Below the pieces are notes generated by a model. It had not been told where the DNA came from, searched no databases, and saw only the letters and a list, made by a program, of their open reading frames with translations. From assembly GCA_964058805.1 (NCBI GenBank), contig CAXKVV010002120.1:1-17123 (forward strand): a stretch of DNA of 17,123 nt, read 5' to 3'. The translations under genes and the position numbers were made by a program. Positions within the stretch are counted from its first letter, which is position 1, and the number at the start of each line of letters is the position of its first letter. This DNA comes from Schoenoplectus triqueter. Its lineage: Eukaryota > Streptophyta > Magnoliopsida > Poales > Cyperaceae. Below, in pieces: positions 15,300 to 17,123 of this stretch.

Positions 15300-17123
15300 C
15301 TATGGGCCCAAAAAGCGGGACTCCAACTCCAATAACACAGTGCTAATAGTCTCTAAATAAGTATGGAGGGAGTGCCTATCCTCCTCCGAAGCTGCCTCGA
15401 AGTCCAGAAACTGAGCGAAGGCACTATCCCGAGCACTCGTGTGAATCTGCAGCTCTGGGAGACGTCCCGCTAGATGTCGGGAGAAGCCCTCCACCGATAA
15501 TCTGTGGTCCTCTAGCTCCTGCACGAGCAGTCGAGCGGGCCCACCACTGACTCCCATGGAACGGAGAGTGGCACAAGAAGAGAGCCGCTGAAGATAATGG
15601 AGTCGAGCGGCCTCCAAGTGCCTGCGCAGCTCATGAATCTCTAACTCGTGCTGATATACGAGAGAGCTCGCATCCTGGTAAGCCCTGAGCAGCTCCTCAC
15701 ACCTCCTGGAAATGAAAGTGCTCTCGAGACGAGGTGCAATGAGTAGAGCTGGCGCGATGGTATCCCGCATCAGCCCATACCAGTCAAAAGAGAAACCACT
15801 GGGCAGAGAGTCCAAGATCTCGAAATCTAGCGGATAGCCTCCGAAGAAGGTATCCCGGAGTGCATCCGCCAGCGCGGCCAAGGCGAGCTGCACATCCCTC
15901 GATGAAACATCTGCAAGTAAAATAAATGGGTTAGACAAATTGTTATAACCAAAGAAGAAATAGAAGGGAAAGAAGATCTAACCTATCGCCTCGTCGCCTG
16001 AGACAGGTGGGACTGAGTCAGGGATAGGGATGTCGGTCGCCTCAGGAGGACCCATAGGTGCACTAGACCCGGCTACAAAATAAAATAAGAAGCATAAGTA
16101 CATGAAAAGTGAAATACGGGTAAATGATAAAGGAAATATAAGGTACCGGAAGAAGCATGAGGCTCGGCGAGACCCTCACTAATCGGAACCTCTATCCCTG
16201 GGCTGTGGAATAGCTGCTCCACCAGCCAACTCTCATCCAACTCTGAGTCATAATCGACTGCAACCCGCTCAGTCGAGACTCTGCCATCTGTGGCCATAAG
16301 AGGCTGCCCGTCGGGAGATGAAGAAGTATGAGATGGCCCTCCCTCGATCAGTAATGGCTCGTCGCCTGCGGGCTCGACAGCCAATGGACTCCCCTGCTCT
16401 AAAGAAGCCTCCTCTGGTAGTGCAAGAGTGAGCACTGGCCCCAGGACCACATCAAATGAGTCACCGTCTCCAGTGGGTACCAGCAAGATCGACGGAGAAG
16501 CGGGGCCGTCATGAAAGAAAGACTCCGAGCGATGAGGAGATGCCATGTCATCGGCCTCAGGGTCTGTAAAATCTACATGTAAGAATGAAAGTACTAGTGC
16601 ATGTTGGCAACTAGGTATTAAAACAAAGCACACGAACCTGCGACGGCAAGGTCGGTGCAAAACCCTGGAGTAGCAGTGCTCGCAAGCGCCGATAAATCTG
16701 CTATGATATCGTCTCGGGTAGCCCCCACAGGAGATGTCCCATGAGCTGAAAAATAAACCCTAGTCAGAGGTGTAAATGAAGTGCGCCCGAATAAGGATAG
16801 GCGAGTCAGTAAAGAAAATCACCCGGAGTGGGAGAAGGAAAAGAAGATGGAGAAGACGGCTGAAAGGCGCCGTCTCGATCTCTCCCCATGGTAGCTGGAG
16901 CCGGTGGCTCGACATGTGGCTGAGAATGAACGCCGACTACTCGTGGACGAGGGACTGAGAACCCGGGCTCCGCATGATCATACTCATAAGCCAGCTCTGA
17001 ATCAAAGAGAATTGGTCGAAATGAGATGAGGCTTATTAAAAGGAAATAACCTAAAAGGGATAATGAAATGTACCTGTAAGAGTAGTCCTAACAGGAGCAC
17101 GAGAAAACCGGCTGTCTAAACCC
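15300..17123 (-). CDS. Spliced gene antisense to pol, 3' part with six exons (partial)
   Basis: Exons on the - strand, in transcript order: 17123-17074 (cut by the window edge), 16996-16823, 16745-16638, 16563-16147, 16072-15983, 15910-15300 (stop TAG). The five introns are 77, 77, 74, 74 and 72 bp. All have GT-AG ends with T-rich acceptors, and all are phase 1. The four complete internal exons (174, 108, 417, 90 bp) are multiples of three. The joined frame is open for about 480 residues. The middle is acidic and Pro/Ser-rich. The last exon is helical, with Leu/Arg/Glu-rich stretches (such as ELEIHELRRHLEAARL) suggesting a coiled coil. I do not recognise the family. Extra antisense ORFs downstream of pol are known in Tat elements, some reported next to plant-mobile-domain-like genes, so this may be the tail of one; it could also be a host gene. 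No start codon is in the window. Confidence 0.75.

Noticed and set aside
16073..16660. Uninterrupted - strand ORF of 195 codons starting at 16660 as a stand-alone gene
   Set aside because: Its ends run into intron sequence. Splice sites at 16563/16564 and 16147/16146 join it in frame to open exons on both sides.
16776..16958. Short + strand ORF of 60 codons
   Set aside because: It lies opposite an exon of the - strand gene and has no features of its own.

Overview
The window looks like nuclear DNA of a flowering plant. It is dominated by one long Ty3/gypsy LTR retrotransposon on the + strand. The evidence for its lineage is: a CX2HX4HX4C Gag zinc knuckle; protease, then reverse transcriptase, a gypsy-type RNase H, a second archaeal-type RNase H, and an integrase with no chromodomain; and extra coding capacity antisense to pol near the 3' end. 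This combination fits the Tat (Ogre/Retand-like) group. Both long reading frames are intact, so the copy is fairly young or conserved.

Layout. 1-1470: a plant-type promoter (CAAT and TATA boxes), a purine-rich leader and several hairpins; whether this belongs to the element's LTR is not proven. 1427-1570: a cluster of TGGGCC-type boxes. 1600-2880: very AT-rich DNA with AAT microsatellites and degenerate tandem repeats of about 135 bp. 2897-3410: a two-copy tandem repeat full of hairpins. 3427-4012: an array of short hairpins with conserved loops and changing stems. 4133-4154: a GC-rich hairpin. About 4330: likely 3' end of the 5' LTR, followed by a primer-binding site. 4470-9698: Gag-protease ORF. 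9699-13556: pol ORF in the same frame, separated by one TAA. 13557-15299: non-coding, with a 239-bp tandem repeat that also carries covarying hairpins. 15300-17123: the 3' part of a spliced gene on the - strand with at least six exons, running off the right edge. No 3' LTR is visible.

The proteins would act together in the usual cycle. Gag and the zinc knuckles package the RNA, the protease cuts the polyproteins, RT and RNase H copy the RNA, and integrase inserts the DNA. The most unusual observations are: (1) four or more families of small hairpins in the non-coding parts on both sides of gag-pol, where stem bases change in pairs while loops stay constant, and where nearly all non-Watson-Crick pairs are G.T on the + strand, suggesting selected structure in the sense RNA; (2) the multi-exon antisense gene with only phase-1 introns of 72-77 bp; (3) a second copy of the Gag zinc-knuckle module placed between protease and RT; (4) a single in-frame stop between gag-pro and pol. 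All structure and homology statements come from reading the sequence by eye. No folding, alignment or database search was run.
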